Shown in pieces: positions 5,788 to 6,342 of a DNA stretch of 6,342 nt. Location: contig JAGVNP010000062.1 of assembly GCA_020053185.1 (NCBI GenBank), positions 1 to 6,342 on the forward strand, in the 5' to 3' direction. Under the pieces are notes generated by a model that worked only from the letters and a program-made list of their open reading frames with translations, did not search any database and was not told where the DNA came from. Every line of letters begins with the position of its first letter. Position 1 is the first letter of the stretch. A program made the position numbers and the translations under genes. This DNA is from Deltaproteobacteria bacterium (lineage in GTDB: Bacteria; Desulfobacterota; Desulfomonilia; UBA1062).

Positions 5788-5877
5788 GATTTTTTCCTTA
5801 AACAATGATTACTTAGAAACAATCAGAAAAAATATCTGGAGAGATAAATTCAAGCCAAATGCTGAACTCTAAAGATC

Positions 5878-6342
5878 CTACGCCATCTCTTCTGCAATTT
5901 TTCTCGCTGCTTCAATTGGATCTGGTGCATCTTTGATCGGACGGCCGATCACGAGCAGATCTGCGCCTGCATCAATGGCACCACGCGGGGTTGCAATACG
6001 CTCCTGATCGCCTTTTGCAGCGCCAACGGGCCGTATGCCTGGCGTGATCACGAGAAAGTCTTTTGGAATATTAGGCCTTACAGATTCAAGATCCGCAGGA
6101 GAGCATACAATCCCATCCAATCCACATTCTGATGCAAGCTTTGCCAGGGAGATCACCTCATCCTTTAATGCTTTTCCTATACCAACATCAACAAGATCAT
6201 CCTGCCCCAAAGATGTCAAAACAGTCACACCAACGATTTTTGGCGGCGTTATGCCCAGGATTTCTGCCTCTTTCTTTGCACTCTGGCTGGCAGCCTTTAT
6301 CATTGCTTTGCCGCCCAGCAAATGTATGGTCATTATATCAAC
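5878..6342 (-). CDS. pyrF: Orotidine 5'-phosphate decarboxylase, C-terminal part (5' end outside window)
   Basis: PyrF makes UMP from orotidine 5'-monophosphate by decarboxylation, the last step of de novo pyrimidine synthesis. The frame enters at the right edge, reading V-D-I-M-T-I-H-L-L-G-G, the strand after the active site, and continues to TAG (5878-5880). About 154 residues are visible of a usual 230-240. The Lys/Asp active-site tetrad (DxKxxD) lies upstream, outside the window. Visible landmarks are TVLTSLGQDDL, GLDGIVCSP, the phosphate-binding TPGIRP motif and the closing GADLLVIGRPI...PDPIEAARKI block, typical of the bacterial (B. subtilis/E. coli-like) group. The ATG at 6331-6333 is an internal Met, not the start. 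The phosphotransferase follows on the same strand; no gene is seen in the 90 bases between them. Confidence 0.94.
   Translation of the reverse strand, partial: VDIMTIHLLGGKAMIKAASQSAKKEAEILGITPPKIVGVTVLTSLGQDDLVDVGIGKALKDEVISLAKLASECGLDGIVCSPADLESVRPNIPKDFLVITPGIRPVGAAKGDQERIATPRGAIDAGADLLVIGRPIKDAPDPIEAARKIAEEMA

Noticed and set aside
5788..5877. Gap between pyrF and the kinase searched for a promoter, terminator or small gene
   Set aside because: Only the kinase ribosome binding site is convincing. A weak TTGGCT/TATTTT pair on the - strand, 18 bases apart, is too poor a match in AT-rich DNA to call.

Overview
The window is ordinary, densely packed bacterial core DNA, probably from an anaerobic or environmental lineage. 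Nitrospirota or a Desulfobacterota-like group would fit, judging from the general feel of the proteins and the style of the intergenic repeats. That placement is impression only; nothing here fixes the phylum. Seven protein genes are visible, five on the + strand and two on the - strand, and both outer genes are cut by the window edges.

Left part (1-1720, + strand): the C-terminal two thirds of recR (recombination mediator) is followed 9 bases later by a complete TrzA/MtaD-type amidohydrolase, a likely S-adenosylhomocysteine/5'-methylthioadenosine deaminase. Next comes a gap of about 300 bases (1721-2016) that is not empty. It holds an 8-base-period degenerate repeat, then an imperfect inverted repeat built from 9-base units, then a well-formed branched RNA leader directly upstream of rpsB.

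Central part (2017-4775, + strand): the classic rpsB-tsf-pyrH-frr cluster, encoding ribosomal protein S2, elongation factor Ts, UMP kinase and ribosome recycling factor. The genes are close together: 18 bases, then 4 bases, then an 11-base overlap. S2 has a long acidic tail, EF-Ts is the short form, and pyrH lacks a well-placed Shine-Dalgarno site, so it is probably translated by coupling to tsf. A heptamer repeat and a possible terminator hairpin follow frr.

Right part (4825-6342, - strand, convergent with the cluster): the 5'-truncated pyrF (orotidine 5'-phosphate decarboxylase) lies upstream of an unassigned kinase of the aminoglycoside/choline phosphotransferase fold. The kinase gene is more AT-rich than its neighbours by spot counts.

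I see no mobile element, CRISPR array, tRNA, rRNA or clearly new protein system. The most interesting material is non-coding: the structured rpsB leader with a possible pseudoknot, and three short-period repeats (7, 8 and 9 bases) in the intergenic gaps.
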